Shown one piece after another: positions 12,450 through 24,329 of a stretch of DNA of 64,000 bases. Position numbers and translations under genes: made by a program. This stretch comes from Pilaira anomala. Lineage: Eukaryota > Mucoromycota > Mucoromycetes > Mucorales > Mucoraceae. The stretch covers positions 1-64,000 of the forward strand of contig JAIXMQ010000032.1 of assembly GCA_025716855.1 (NCBI GenBank), read 5' to 3'. Each line of letters opens with the position of its first letter. Position 1 is the stretch's first letter. Below the pieces are notes generated by a model. The model worked only from the letters and a program-made list of their open reading frames with translations, did not search any database and was not told the DNA's origin.

Positions 12450-13936
12450 TTAAATGCGTGTAAGGAATCCTTTGGTCATTTGTACTTTAAGCCAAACTAA
12501 CAAAATTGCACTGATAAGGTAAACAACACCTGTAAACATCTTGTAGGTAAGATAAGGCTCAGATGATGAAGCGGTTTCGATCGCACTAGCGATACTAATA
12601 CCAAAGATGGATATGATATTGAATAACAAGAGTGTAGATACACCTGTACTGTATTGTTCTGGTCTTAAAATTGCAGCAGTAATAGGTGTCACTATAAAAA
12701 AGAATTTGTTTAAAAAAAATGGCATTTTATATATATATATATAGGACTTACTCATTGCAAAATAAGCACCACAACATAAACCGAAAAGTACGGCATAAGC
12801 GACAAGTACACCAAAGCTAGTAGCAAATGTCCAAACAAACAAACTACTGAAAGAACTACCAAATGTGAAAATAATATTGGCGTTTAATCTACCAATACGA
12901 TCACCAATAAATCTATATAAAAATACAATGTATATAAGAATCAAAAATTAAGTTTTCATCCGTATTTTTAGTTACCCAACGAGAATACGACCCGTAAAGT
13001 TAGCAGCAGACATGACAGCAATCAATGTAGAACCTTGTGTAGCTGTAAGACCTAAATGAGTTGCATAAGCTATAACAAACAAAAAAAAAATGGGGAGATT
13101 AATTTTACATCCATTAAAAAAATACACAATTAAAAACTAACCAGGAAGAAAGAAATAAGGAATAAAGTAACCCATAAGTCCAATGACAGAAGCTAAAGAC
13201 CATAATAAAAAGTTTTTATCTTGTAAAACATCTAATCGAAAGATATTCTTGAGTGATCTCTCCCCCTTCTTCTTTTTAGATGAAGTCTTTTCTTTAATCA
13301 CCACACATGCAATTAAATTACAACCAAGACAAATAAAACCCAAAATTCGGTAAGTCCTAACGACAAAAAAAAAAATGTGTTGATCATTTTGCATAAATAA
13401 AAAAATAATTTGCATAATAATTTTACCATGCAGCACCCAAGTTTTTGTTTAATGGTGTAATGACAAAGGGTAATACAAGTCCACCCATACCTGAACCACC
13501 CGATGCAAGACCTAATGCTAATCCTCTTCTTTTGTTGAACCATAATGGTGCAATAGACATGGCAGTCTATTTAACAATTAGATTTGTATATGTATATATA
13601 TATATATATATTTTTACTTACAACGTAGAGAAAAGAAGCGCCCGAACCAAATAAAACACCTTGAGTCAAGTAAAGATGCCATATCTGTGTACTAAAACCA
13701 GCTAATTCCATTCCTAAAGTTGAAAGAAAAGTACCTAAAAGTAAGACACTGGTTGCACCAAATCTTGATGCAATGATTTGTGCTATAGGTCCCATCAAAT
13801 TAACGCAAATTTCCAGAATTGTACCGACAAAACTAAGTTGAAATTGAGAATTTGGCACCGTGTCTCGGAACATGGTCTGATCATAATGATCCTGCATAAT
13901 ACCTACATTTTTTTTAAAAAGGTTAAAAAATTCTGT

Positions 13937-13969
<33 letters not shown>

Positions 13970-14647
13970 GTATATAAGTGTCACTTACCCCTATAAAAAT
14001 CAAAAAATCACAAAAAAAAAAAAGGAATTATAGGTTAGAACATCTTATAAAAAAAAATGAAACAGAGAGAGAGAGAGAAAGAGACTGAAAAATCTCACTT
14101 TTTCTTTTACATCTCAGTCTCTCGTTATACAGAACAAGTAACAGAAAAAAGTGAGTCTTATAAAAAAGAACGAAATGTTTTACCAGCATGCAGCAGTACC
14201 AAAACTTGTGACCTGGACCATGAACGTCCCGAGAATCACGAGCCAACCATAACCACCATCAGTTAAATCATCATTGATATTAAGAGATGGCTTGTTGACT
14301 CCGAATTCGGGATCATCACCTTGTAAGTCTAATAAATATAAATAAAATAAAATAAAAGAAAGGTCAGACGTCTTTGTTCTTATATTACAAGTATTTTAAA
14401 TCAGTATGAGACAATTTTAGAGGGTATACATACGGTGTTCATGAGCTTGAGTCAAATCAGTTTTGGTACATGCTACATCATCTGTGGTAGCCAACACATC
14501 ATCTTTCTCAGATAAAGAAGTAGCCGTTTTAGTTGAAGAAGTTGTGCTTATTGGACGCTGCTCTCTTAATTCATCTTCTGTTATAGTATTTGAAACAGAT
14601 TCATTCACACATGTCATGATTTGAATATCGTTTTTTTCAATTGTCAT
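12450..14647 (-). CDS. MFS transporter, monocarboxylate-transporter-like (497 aa)
   Basis: Nine exons on -: 14434-14647, 14184-14328, 13989-13990, 13622-13902, 13427-13566, 13142-13356, 12976-13069, 12752-12912, 12450-12691. They total 1494 nt in one frame. An N-terminal cytosolic tail of about 80 residues precedes DGGYGWLVILGTFMVQVTSF, the hallmark start of TM1 in the MCT/MCH family. Conserved loop motifs follow (GIMQDHY, WFNKRRGLALGLASGGSGMG, GRLNA), and about 12 hydrophobic segments. The central loop carries a Lys-rich patch (SSKKKKGE). The substrate cannot be read from sequence; relatives move monocarboxylates, riboflavin or other small molecules at the plasma membrane. Exon 3 is only two bases and is needed to keep the frame and create the conserved Trp-Gly. 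The gene converges with the NDUFAF4-like gene, 67 bp apart. Confidence 0.88.
13989..13990 (-). other. Putative 2-nt micro-exon (GG) of the MFS gene
   Basis: On - the sequence reads ATTTTTATAG|GG|GTAAGTGA, a consensus acceptor and a consensus donor two bases apart. Exon 2 ends GCA TGC TG and the next long exon starts GT ATT ATG CAG. Only with the two G's does the join read TGG GGT ATT ATG (W-G-I-M-Q-D), matching the family motif. Direct joining gives a stop within eight codons. Flanking introns are 193 and 86 nt. Confidence 0.65.
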
Positions 14648-15213
14648 TTTTTTTTTTTTTTATTATTAAAGAAAAAAGAAGAAAAAGATGAGAAAAAAAA
14701 AATTTTGTTTTTTTTTTTTTTCTTGACCTATTTTATACTAGACTTTGTGTGAAACATAACGCTAATTCCTATTAAAATTACAAGGTCACTACTATTTTTT
14801 AAACCTATTTTATGCCATTCAAGATCTTTAGTCATTTCAGGGCATCCTATTTTGATTATATATATCATTTGTTTATACTCTTTCTCATAATACATATTGT
14901 ATCATGAGTTGATTTCAAATACGTGTGTTAAAAAAGGAACTAAATCGTTGGATCACAACACAACACGGTACGACCTCAGAAAAAAAATTTTTTTTCTTTG
15001 TATTCTATCGGTTTATTTCTCGGTAAAAGATAATTAAGTCTAATTGTATCTTACACTCTTTTCTGTCATTGATAAGATAAAAAATAAAAAAACTTGTAAA
15101 TAGATACCAAGTTTTTATTTATTGTTTATCCAAACGTCAAAATCTTAACATTTCGTATGTTGTACCATCTTTTACATCTTTGACCAATCATCTTTAAAGT
15201 AACACCACAGCAT
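14648..15213. other. Intergenic DNA upstream of the MFS gene
   Basis: Probable promoter region of the MFS transporter up to the left end of the mobile element. AT-rich with T-runs; no ORF or RNA gene recognised. Confidence 0.5.
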
Positions 15214-15370
15214 CACCAGTCATTGAGAAAAAATGAGTGCATTTTTGGGTAATTTAAACACAGTTTACTGGGAAAAGCTGACTGTTATTTTTGGGGAAAG
15301 TTCATTACTATTTTTGGGGAAAATTCATTACTATTTTTGGGAAAAGGTCATTACTATTTTTTGGAAAATC
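15214..15370 (+). repeat. Left terminal repeat with subterminal direct repeats
   Basis: CACCAGTCATTGAGAAAAAA opens the element. Three close copies of TTCATTACTATTTTTGGG-like units follow between about 15299 and 15362. The inverted counterpart is at 21270-21366. Confidence 0.8.
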
Positions 15371-15696
15371 TTTTATTATTAGTTAGTGCGAACCAAGCAC
15401 TAAATGATGAAGGAGTGTACGGTACCCGCAATTATAATCGATTGGCTATGACATGTAATCATAACCCACCTATGAAAAAAAAAAGAATTAATGCAAAAAT
15501 TGTTCACTATTAACATGCTTATGTTAATTGAAGACGAAATACTATCAATAGATATTTTTCTTTTTTGGTTGTCAATGATTACGACTTAGTTGCTTATAAA
15601 TAGTATGACTCTTATTTCTGTAAACCACCAATCCATCTTTGATGAGCTTTAAACAGTCCGTATTTCTTATATACATCAATAATAGGACAACAGGTA

Positions 15697-17865
15697 ATTC
15701 ATGTATAGAAAATTACAGTATTCCTAAATAGATTTAAAAGTTACCACCAAATATAATTTCTTGAAGCGGGTGTCTCTATTTCCTGGTAATTTTAAGGAAT
15801 TGCTATCAGAGATAGATGTTTCAAAGCAATTTAACAATATGTTTAACGATCGATACATCTGCCTATGTTTGCTACCCATATTGCCCTCAATGCAACAATA
15901 TGTAAAAAAAAAACCAGCTCTAACTCGATTATCAATTTTTTTTTTTTATTATGTATTTTTTTTATTTAATATGGCTCGTAACAACAACCAAAATTCTCAA
16001 CAAACAAACCAAGGTAGTTCAAGTAGCTCAGATGTTCCTCAATTTCCTCCTTATTCAGGTAGTGGGCCCTACAACATACACTCTGTTTGATTTCCCATCT
16101 CAGTACTCTTTCTTGGAATCTCTTCCCTCCTCTAGTGCTTCCAGTCATCTTCCTGAATCTTCTTCAGAGAATTCAAGACTTCATGAAAATTGCCATATAA
16201 TATAACTATCTGGATATAACTTCTGAAACCGCCACTTTTGATAGTCAAGTATCCACTGCTGAACCTATGTCTTCTGAGTAGAATCTTTTGGAAAAAGAAC
16301 TCTTCCCAGTAGGAAGCGCGGTGCTCCCAATGATGATAAAGTTGACCCTCGGTTTAACGTACCTGTTCCTGGTAAGAAGATTTTAGAAAGGGAAAAAAAA
16401 ACGTTCTGGTAGTCATGCAGCTTGTTGGGCTATTCTTTACGGTTATGTCTTTCGTTATAAGGAATAGTCAAAATAACATTTGGACTTATTGTAACTACAA
16501 CAGAGAGCTTTGCAAACAGGCCAATAAGACGATGGGCTGGTGTTCTCAAGATTCTTGCTTCTGTACGTCTCAAGGATGAATTTTGGTATATGCTGTCGTA
16601 TTGAAAACTTGAAACCTCGTCTTCTTCTGTGCTATGATGTTGCGACTCGATGGGGATCTTCGTTGCGTATGGTTGAAAGGATCCTCTCGCTGGTCAAACC
16701 TTACAACCGCGCTTGTAGTATCTTCATTGATACAAGATTTATTGAAACAGTGGATACTCTTTTTTTTTCGATTTCTAGACAAATGATTGGTTTGGTGCCA
16801 GAGATGCTAACTCTTTTATCACCTCTACTGGTATCAAGTGGATTTTAAAAAAGAAATGGTTAACCCACCTGTTCAATTTCCTATCGTATAAACTACCTTA
16901 TCGACATCGCTCAGGTACTGATTTGAGTCTAAACACGTGTTGCTAAATCCTTCTATTATTCATTCTATCGCTGAAACTGTTGTTGGAATCAATGCAAAAG
17001 ACAATTATACACCCTGGCCAACGGAATGGACTAACAATATTAAGTCTGACATTTTGTACGTCTCAAAGAATCCATGTAATGAAAACAGTTTGCCTCCCAT
17101 ATTAGTAGAAATACAACACACAGTTGATAAAGACTTTATTTTAAGACTAATGGATTATTCTATTTCGGTATACCGCAGCAATAAAAAAATTTCGCCTATT
17201 GTTGTTGTATTTGTCATTTCCTCTATGAAATATGCTGTCTCCAAGAAAACCACCCGCTGTAAAAAAAATGCCGTTTTTTCTCAAATATCCTTCAGATCCT
17301 TGGGCTCGTACCAATTTTAACAAGTAAACTTACTACAACAAGCAACACTTTTCAAATATGACGGATAAAAGTACCCAAAGAAAGTTAATTAAACCAGAGA
17401 CCGCAGAAAGAGACCAAGAGCAAATAAGTGCTATAAAAGCAATGGCGGTTGGTTGAAGAGCATCAATTATGTTAGAGAGCATAATAGTTGTTATTTTGCT
17501 ACTGATACATCAATTAAAACAAGCTTGACTTTGCCTTTGACTCCTTTTGTTGCGCTTTCAGAATTTTAATTGATCAACATCCTTCCCTCTTATCAGACCC
17601 TTTTTACACTGATCCTAATATTCAACACTTGTACTCTATTGCTATCAAAACATTTTTCAAGAACCAGGTTTTAAAGAATGAAGATTATGTTGAGCAGCTT
17701 GTAAAAGCATACAAAGGATCCGAAGATATTATGTCCGAAATTATAGAAACTTTGACTGAAGAGGTTCCTGATATGAAGATGTGGCCTAAAACAAAAAAAA
17801 GATTTTAGAAGACACAAAATTGTATCAAGGGCAAATAAAAGGAAATACCTATCAAGCTATTACTT
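15697..17865 (+). repeat. Left arm of the long inverted repeat
   Basis: Starts about TATAGAAAATTACAGTATTC and ends CTATCAAGCTATT at 17865. It matches the reverse complement of 18272-20604 almost throughout with small indels and point changes. The right arm has an extra insertion of about 235 bp near 20163-20400. The right copy's TATAGAAAATTACAGTATT-like motif lies outside its arm, near 21255. Confidence 0.8.
15971..17865 (+). pseudogene. Degenerate hAT-like transposase and PD-(D/E)XK-like ORF remnants, left copy
   Basis: Order along +: a Ser/Asn/Gln-rich start (MARNNNQNSQQTNQG), a block HAACWAILYGYVFRY, the hAT-like block RLLLCYDVATRWGSSLRMVE (about 16618-16677), then 16937-17320 encoding TEWTNNIKSDILYVSKNP and LPPILVEIQHTVDKDFILRL. 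The latter has a D...E-x-Q layout as in PD-(D/E)XK nuclease-like transposase domains. A third block, DPNIQHLYSIAIKTFF through SEDIMSEIIETLTEEVPDM, follows at about 17600-17780. Stops and frameshifts break every block, so no full protein can be made. hAT and nuclease assignments are motif-based inference. Confidence 0.55.
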
Positions 17866-17906
17866 GATTATAAAGAGAATTAATAACATGGCACCATTTG
17901 TAACTA

Positions 17907-20163
17907 TTAACGAAAGGATAAATGTATTGCGTTATTATATGCTTGAGCTATATGGTAGTATTGCATTATAAAGATGTAATGTACCTTAATTTTGTTGTTT
18001 TTCCATCTGTAGTAGTTTGCCTTGACGGAGCTCCATTTCACGTAATTTTTAAATAAACCAAGCGAACGAACATCATCATAAATTGATTCCCATGGGATGA
18101 GTGCACCCTCGTTCATGTTAGATAAATAAGTATTTACATACTCCCAATTTCTGCTAGCATTATCATTGGTATAATCATTATGATTGTTGTTGATGCTGCT
18201 GTTGGTATTATCGTCGGTATCGGTACTGCAGTTGGTAGTATCGCTGCTAGTATCATCAACTTTATCCAAAATAGCTTGATAGGTATTTCCTTTTATTTGC
18301 CCTTGATAACAATTTTGTGTCTTCTAAAATCTTTTTTTGTTGTAGGCCACATCTTCATATCAGGAACCTCTTCAGTCAAAGTTTCTATAATTTCGGACAT
18401 AATATCTTCGGATCCTTTGTATACTTTTACAAGCTGCTCAACATAATCTTCATTCTTTAAAACCTGGTTCTTGAAAAATGTTTTGATAGCAATAGAGTAC
18501 AAGTGTTGAATATTAGGATCAGTGTAAAAAGGGTTGATAAGAGGGAAGGATGTTGATCAATTAAAAATTCTGAAAGCGCAACAAAAGGAGTCAAAGGCAA
18601 AGTCAAGCTTGATTTAATTGATGTATCAGTAGCAAAATAACAACTATTATGCTCTCTAACATAATTGATGCTCTTCAACCAACCGCCATTGCTTTATAGC
18701 ACTTATTTACTCTTGGTCTCTTTCTGCGGTCTCTGGTTTAATTAACTTTCTTGGGTACTTTTATCCGTCATATTTGAAAAGTTTGCTTGTTGTAGTAAGT
18801 TTGCTTGTTAAAATTGGTACGAGCCCAAGGATCTGAAGGATATTTGAGAAAAAACGGCATTTTTTTACAGCGGGTGGTTTTCTTGGAGACAGCATATTTC
18901 ATAGAGGAAATGACAAATACAACAACAATAGGCGAAATTTTTTTATTGCTGCGGTATACCGAAATAGAATAATCCATTTAGTCTTAAAATAAAGTCTTTA
19001 TCAACTGTGTGTTGTATTTCTACTAATATGGGAGGCAAACTGTTTTCATTACATGGATTCTTTGAGACGTACAAAATGTCAGACTTAATATTGTTAGTCC
19101 ATTCCGTTGGCCAGGGTGTATAATTGTCTTTTGCATTGATTCCAACAACAGTTTCAGCGATAGAATGAATAATAAAAGGATCTAGCAACAACACCTGTTT
19201 AGACTCAAATCAGTACCTGAGCGATGTCGATAAGGTAGTTTATACGATAGGAAATTGAACAGGTGGGTTAACCATTTCTTTTTTAAAATCCACTTGATAC
19301 CAGTAGAGGTGATAAAAGAGTTAGCATCTCTGGCACCAAACCAATCATTTGTCTAGAAATCGAAAAAAAAAGAGTATGCACTGTTTCAATAAATCTTGTA
19401 TCAATGAAGATACTACAAGCGCGGTTGTATGGTTTAACCAACGAGAGAATCCTTTCAACCATACGCAACGAAGATCCCCATCGAGTCGCAACATCATAGC
19501 ACAGAAGAAGACGAGGTTTCAAGTTTTCAATACGACAGCATATACCAAAAATCCATCCTTGAGACGTACAGAAGCAAGAATCTTGAGAACACCAGCCCAT
19601 CGTCTTATTGGCCTGTTTGCAAAGCTCTCTGTTGTAGTTACAATAAGTCCAAATGTTATTTTGACTATTCCTTATAACGAAAAAAATAACCGTAAAGAAT
19701 AGCCCAACAAGCTGCATGACTACCAGAACGTTTTTTTTTTCCCTTTCTAAAATCTTCTTACCAGGAACAGGTACGTTAAACCGAGGGTCAACTTTATCAT
19801 CATTAGGAGCACCGAGCCTCCTACTGGGAAGAGTTCTTTTTCCAAAAGATTCTACTCAGAAGACATAGTAGGTTCAGCAGTGGATACTTGACTATCAAAA
19901 GTGGCGGTTTCAGAAGTTATATCCAGATAGTTATATTATATGGCAATTTTCATGAAGTCTTGAATTCTCTGAAGAAGATTCAGGAAGATGACTGGAAGCA
20001 CTAGAGGAGGGAAGAGATTCCAAAAAAGAGTACTGAGATGGGAAATCAAACAGAGTGTATGATGTAGGGCCCACTACCTGAATAAGGAGGAAATTGAGGA
20101 ACATCTGAGCTACTTGAACTACCTTGGTTTGTTTGTTGAGAATTTTGGTTGTTGTTACGAGCA
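17907..20163 (-). pseudogene. Degenerate hAT-like/PD-(D/E)XK-like ORF remnants, right copy
   Basis: Mirror copy of the left pseudogene, with its own frame breaks. It preserves the hAT-like block (within 19283-19717), the nuclease-like block (18768-19194) and the DPNIQHLY block (18293-18678). It extends further 3' into the unique spacer, where 17907-18269 encodes a Ser/Thr/Asn/Asp-rich linker and then GALIPWESIYDDVRSLGLFK plus WSSVKANYYRWKNNK. The latter resembles a small helical DNA-binding (SANT/Myb-like) C-terminus. The start codon present in the left copy is altered here (GATGCTCGT instead of ATGGCTCGT). Confidence 0.5.
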
Positions 20164-20604
20164 TCCTCCTTTTTTACAGCTTTTTGGCTTTAAATAATTG
20201 AAGGTACTATCACTGTAACTGAGTACGCGTTAGCAACTGATTTAAGGCCCCATTTAACTCGTTAGCATTTAGTTTTCCGATTCTGCCATCTAAAAGTATA
20301 GGTTTTGTGTAAGCCATATCGTGTTCAAAAGGGTTTCTATTATTATTATTATTATTATTGTTGTTACATTTACAAACATATAATTTTTTTTTTTTTTTGT
20401 TATGAAAAGAAAAAAGAAAAAAATTGATAATCGAGTTAGGGCTGCTTTTTTTTTTTTACATACATATTGTTGCATTGAGGGCAATCTGAGTAGCAAACAT
20501 AGGTAGATTTATTGATTGTTAAATTGCCTTATTATTGCACTTCTCCTTAAAATTATCAAAAAATAGAGACACCCGCTTCAAGAGATTATATTTGGTGGTA
20601 ACTT
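18272..20604 (-). repeat. Right arm of the long inverted repeat
   Basis: Reverse complement of the left arm. It carries an extra segment at about 20163-20400 absent from the left arm. That segment contains a 35-codon ORF (20210-20317, starting MAYTKPILLDGRIGKLNANE) and a (TTA)n run, probably a nested insertion. Confidence 0.8.
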
Positions 20605-21269
20605 TAGGGTATCTAAGCGAAAGGTTTATTGGGATGGGCAATTACTTAAATAACGGAAGTTGATATGTTTATGTCAGGATTAATGATTTCTATTTTTACT
20701 TACCTATAACTAATAACTTGATGTGTGTTGGAATTCGGTTTGAAGGGTTTTATAAAAATAAAAGGCGATAAATTAACGAAGGGGGTTTATTCTTTATTCG
20801 AAATTAACTGAGAGCTCCATATTTCTAAACTATGCGACAATTTATATTATTACATCATGTTATAGTATTATTAGCGTGATATATAGTTTACATAATATTT
20901 TATGTTTTTAGTTTTGATATGCCAATCTTTTAAGTAATATAGTCATTTATTGTTTAAATGAGAGTTATGTAATATCCTTTTTATATGAGTAGTATAGGTT
21001 AAATACAACAAGACCATACATCTTTCAATTTTCGAATTTATTGTGAAGTTGACACGACCGTAGAAGGTTGTAGAAGTTAGATATTTTAGAGTATACGATC
21101 AGATTACCGATCAGTCGATGTTTGTCTTTGATCTAACAAGTGCATTTTATTTCTATTAAGGTATTGATTGTAAGCAAACTGACTATAGCAACTTTATCAA
21201 AGTGCATATGTCCTCACAATGGCTTACATAAATCTATTTACAAATACTGTAATTTTCTATGCCTCCTTT

Positions 21270-21366
21270 TTATTTTCTTTCACAAATAAAAATAGTAATG
21301 AACTTTTCCCAAAAATAGCAGTCAGTTTTTCCCAAAAGTGCACTCATTTTTTCTCAATTACTGGTG
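21270..21366 (-). repeat. Right terminal repeat
   Basis: Read on -, it begins CACCAGTAATTGAGAAAAAA and continues TGAGTGCACTTTTGGGAAAA, then one GTTCATTACTATTTTT unit, matching the left end. The end lies only about 170 bp upstream of the NOC2 start codon. Confidence 0.8.
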
Positions 21367-21538
21367 AAAATACGCATGGGAAAAAAATAATTGAGTGTGT
21401 CGGTTGAAAAGCCTCCAAACAAACAAGTCACCTGAAAGCTGTCACGGCTTTTTTTCAAGTAGAGAAGAAAAAAAAAAAAAAAAAAAAAAAAACGAACCTG
21501 ACATAACTCTTTTTTTTTTTCGTAAATAATAACTAACC

Positions 21539-23880
21539 ATGGCACCTGCAGCAGTTCAAAAGAGATTGAAAAATGTTAAAAAGCAAACAACCAAAACTCA
21601 ACCAAAAAAGATTGCAAAGATTGTAGAACAAGTACTTGAAAAGAAAAAGGGTAAAAGGAAATTCACTGTACAAAAACTTTTTTTGAAACTCACATAAAAA
21701 CATATGTAATATGTATAGGTAGTCAAGCAAAGAAAGTGATGAAAAAAGTGTAAGTGAAAAAAAAAAATATTTTACGTGTGTATACTAAAGAAAAAAGGTT
21801 TTATATTTTATAGGGCTGAAAAAAAAGTTCAAGTAGAGGAGGAGGAAGATTCACCTATGGAAGACGTATCTGAAAGTGAAGACGATGATATTTTCAAAAA
21901 ATTACAAAAGGTGATGGATGAAGATAACTCTGAAGCCGAAGCAGAGATGGATTCTGACGTTGAAAAAGAGGAAAAGATGGAAGATAGCGATTCTGACCTT
22001 CCTTCTGATTTCGAAAGAGAAATGGCAGTGAGTGACGAAGAAGAAGAGGATGAAGAGGATGAAGAGGAAACACCTGATAAGTTGAATAAAGATATCGATC
22101 AACACAAGAAGGAATTAGAAGAATTAAAAGAACGTGATCCTGAATTTTACGATTATTTACAAAAGGAAGATGGGGATCTTTTAGGTTTTGGTGAATCAGA
22201 TGATGGTGAAGAAGAAGAAGAAGATATGGATGAACAAGAGGAATTCAGTGATATGGAAGAACCTGAAGAGAAAATGATGGATGATATTCCAGTTTTAACT
22301 AAATCTACTTTAAATGAATGGATCGATGCTATTAAATCCAACAATGATTTCAAAACCTTTAAAAAATTACTTTCTGCTTTCAAAACTGCTTCTAGAATGT
22401 CTGAAGAAGATGATAAAATCACATTTACCTTAAAGATTGAAGATCCCTCTGGTAAGAACAAAACACGGATTTTAATACGTTTTTTTATATAAGAAACTAA
22501 CTTTTTTTTTTTATTCATCAGTTTTCTCAAAGGTCATCACCTCTACCCTTCGTCTCGCTCCTATCGTTTTCGGTCACCATTTAAAACCCAAGAGAGAGAA
22601 TGGATCACCCATGACATCTAACCGTTGGGCCTTTTTCAAATCATACGTTAAATCCTATCTCAACAACTTACTTCATCTTTTAAGAAACTTGACAGATCCT
22701 GATATGCTTCGTATGACCATTCGTGAAGCCGAGAAAGTCACTAACCTTTACGTCTGTTTTGATCGTTTAGCTAAAGAGTATCTCAAGACCCTCTTAAATG
22801 CCTGGTCTAACCTTGGTTCAAGCGACTCAGTTCGTATGCAATCATTTTTAGGCATCAAATCCTTATCTCTTGTCACGATCCCTGCCAACAAGGACACGAA
22901 ATCTAGACCTCAAGGTTATCTCGATCTCTGTCTCAAGAATGTGTATTTAACCTTTGTCAAGAACTGTAAAAACACCAACCTTCATACTTTACCCGTCATC
23001 AATTTAATGCGTAATTTAGCTGTTCAACTCTACGGTATTAATTTGACCTTAAGTTATCAACAAGGGTTTGTCTATATTCGACAATTAGCGATTCATTTAA
23101 GACAGGCTATGAAGGTACGTTCGACCAAGAACCATAACATGGTATACAATTGGCAATATATCCATTGTATCGATTTCTGGTCTGATGTCTTGAACGCCTA
23201 TGCAGTACCTATGGTAGATGAAGATGGAGATCAAGTAGAGAGCCCTATGAAGGCGCTTATTTACCCTTTAACTCAAGTAGCTGTTGGTGTGATTCAGTTG
23301 ATTCCTACCGCTCAGTTCTATCCTCTTCGATTCCACGTGCTTCGTTCTTTGAACTCACTTATTCATAATACCAAAGTGTTTGTTCCTCTTGCGACCTATG
23401 TGTTGGAAGTACTCGAGGGTACAGTCGCTATGGAAAAGGCAAAGAAGAGTACAAGTGGGTTACCTGTTGAATGGGATCTTGTGCTCAAGGTCCACAAGAA
23501 GAATATTCATGGTCGTTATTATCAAGATGATGTCTTGGATCAATGTGCCAAGGCTTTAAAGAACTATTATAAAGAATATTCTAATCATATCGCTTTCCCT
23601 GAAATGGTGGATGCTGATATCATTGCCATTAAACGTTTTGTTAAGCAGTCCAAGAGTATAAAGGGAAAGGATAAATTGAACACATTAGCCAAGGAGGTAA
23701 ATAATAATAATAATATAATTCGTTTTGCGTTTTACTGACATGCTTCTTTTTTTTTTTTTTTTTCAGCTTGAAGCCAAGGCAAAGTTCATTCGTCAACAAC
23801 GTGCCAAGATCAATTTCTGTCCTCAAGATGAAGCTGAAATTGAACAATTCAATAAGGATATGAAGGCCAAAATGACTTAA
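21539..23880 (+). CDS. NOC2: Nucleolar complex protein 2 (NOC2)
   Basis: Exons 21539-21650, 21719-21749, 21814-22451, 22522-23696 and 23767-23880 give 689 aa. A Lys-rich N-terminus (MAPAAVQKRLKNVKKQ) acts as a nucleolar/nuclear signal. It is followed by a long acidic region with casein-kinase-like sites, then the conserved NOC2 domain: LLGFGESDDG, LNEWIDAIKSNNDFKTFKKL, FGHHLKPKRENGSP and YNWQYIHCIDFWSDVL, ending KFIRQQRAKINFCPQDEAEI. Noc2 pairs with Noc1 and then Noc3 to escort pre-60S ribosomal particles from nucleolus to nucleoplasm. Exon 2 is only 31 nt. A mobile element ends about 170 bp upstream, so part of the promoter may be element-derived. Confidence 0.95.
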
Positions 23881-24329
23881 AATGTATCATACATCTTTTT
23901 TTTTTCTTTTAATTTCATTTAATACACACACACACAACGCACACCTCTTTTTTCACTAAAAGAATAAGCATTCATTATATTTATATATATATTTATATTT
24001 CCTTTTTTTTTTTTTTTTTGCTTTGAATTAATAAAATTAGAGATATATTTAAACAAATACTTTCTTATAACTAATTCTATCAGAGCCCCACCAGTTCTAC
24101 AAATCCCAGTTCCTCTAATGCAAGTTCTTCCAATCCTATGTATCACCAGCTCCACCCATAATACACAACAAAAGCTCTCAACCATTGATAAAGAGAATAT
24201 TAAATAATGTACAAGTAAATTGGGATCCCACAAAAATGGGGAAGCTTTTTTCCGGTGTAATTGTTGAATTATTTGAATTAGAAAGCAATTATGAGCAATA
24301 AGTCATAGATACACATCTTTATATTAAAT
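23881..24329. other. Intergenic DNA 3' of NOC2
   Basis: Contains a (CA)n at about 23924-23935 and T-runs; includes the NOC2 3' UTR. No gene seen. Confidence 0.5.

Larger units (their letters stand above)
15214..21366. mobile_element. Composite hAT-like element pair forming a large imperfect palindrome
   Basis: Both outer ends carry the same inward-pointing sequence, CACCAGT(C/A)ATTGAGAAAAAATGAGTGCA. It is followed by subterminal repeats of the type GTTCATTACTATTTTTGGG. Inside lie two long inverted arms (about 15697-17865 and 18272-20604) around a 406-bp unique spacer. The arms encode the same degenerate proteins, 5' ends outward. Because the same element end is present at both outer borders and each arm has private insertions, this reads as two head-to-head copies of one element, the left one truncated at its inner end. 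A segment reading CYDVATRWGSSLRMVERIL resembles the DvxTRWnSty.ml block of hAT transposases. No 8-bp target duplication is visible: the flanks are CACAGCAT and AAAATACG. Confidence 0.75.

Noticed and set aside
13571..13984. ORF reading through a 30-T run into the MFS exon
   Set aside because: Starts at GTG inside an intron; the poly-Phe part is intronic.
15214..21366. 8-bp target-site duplication for the hAT-like element
   Set aside because: Flanks CACAGCAT and AAAATACG do not match; possibly lost through rearrangement of two copies.
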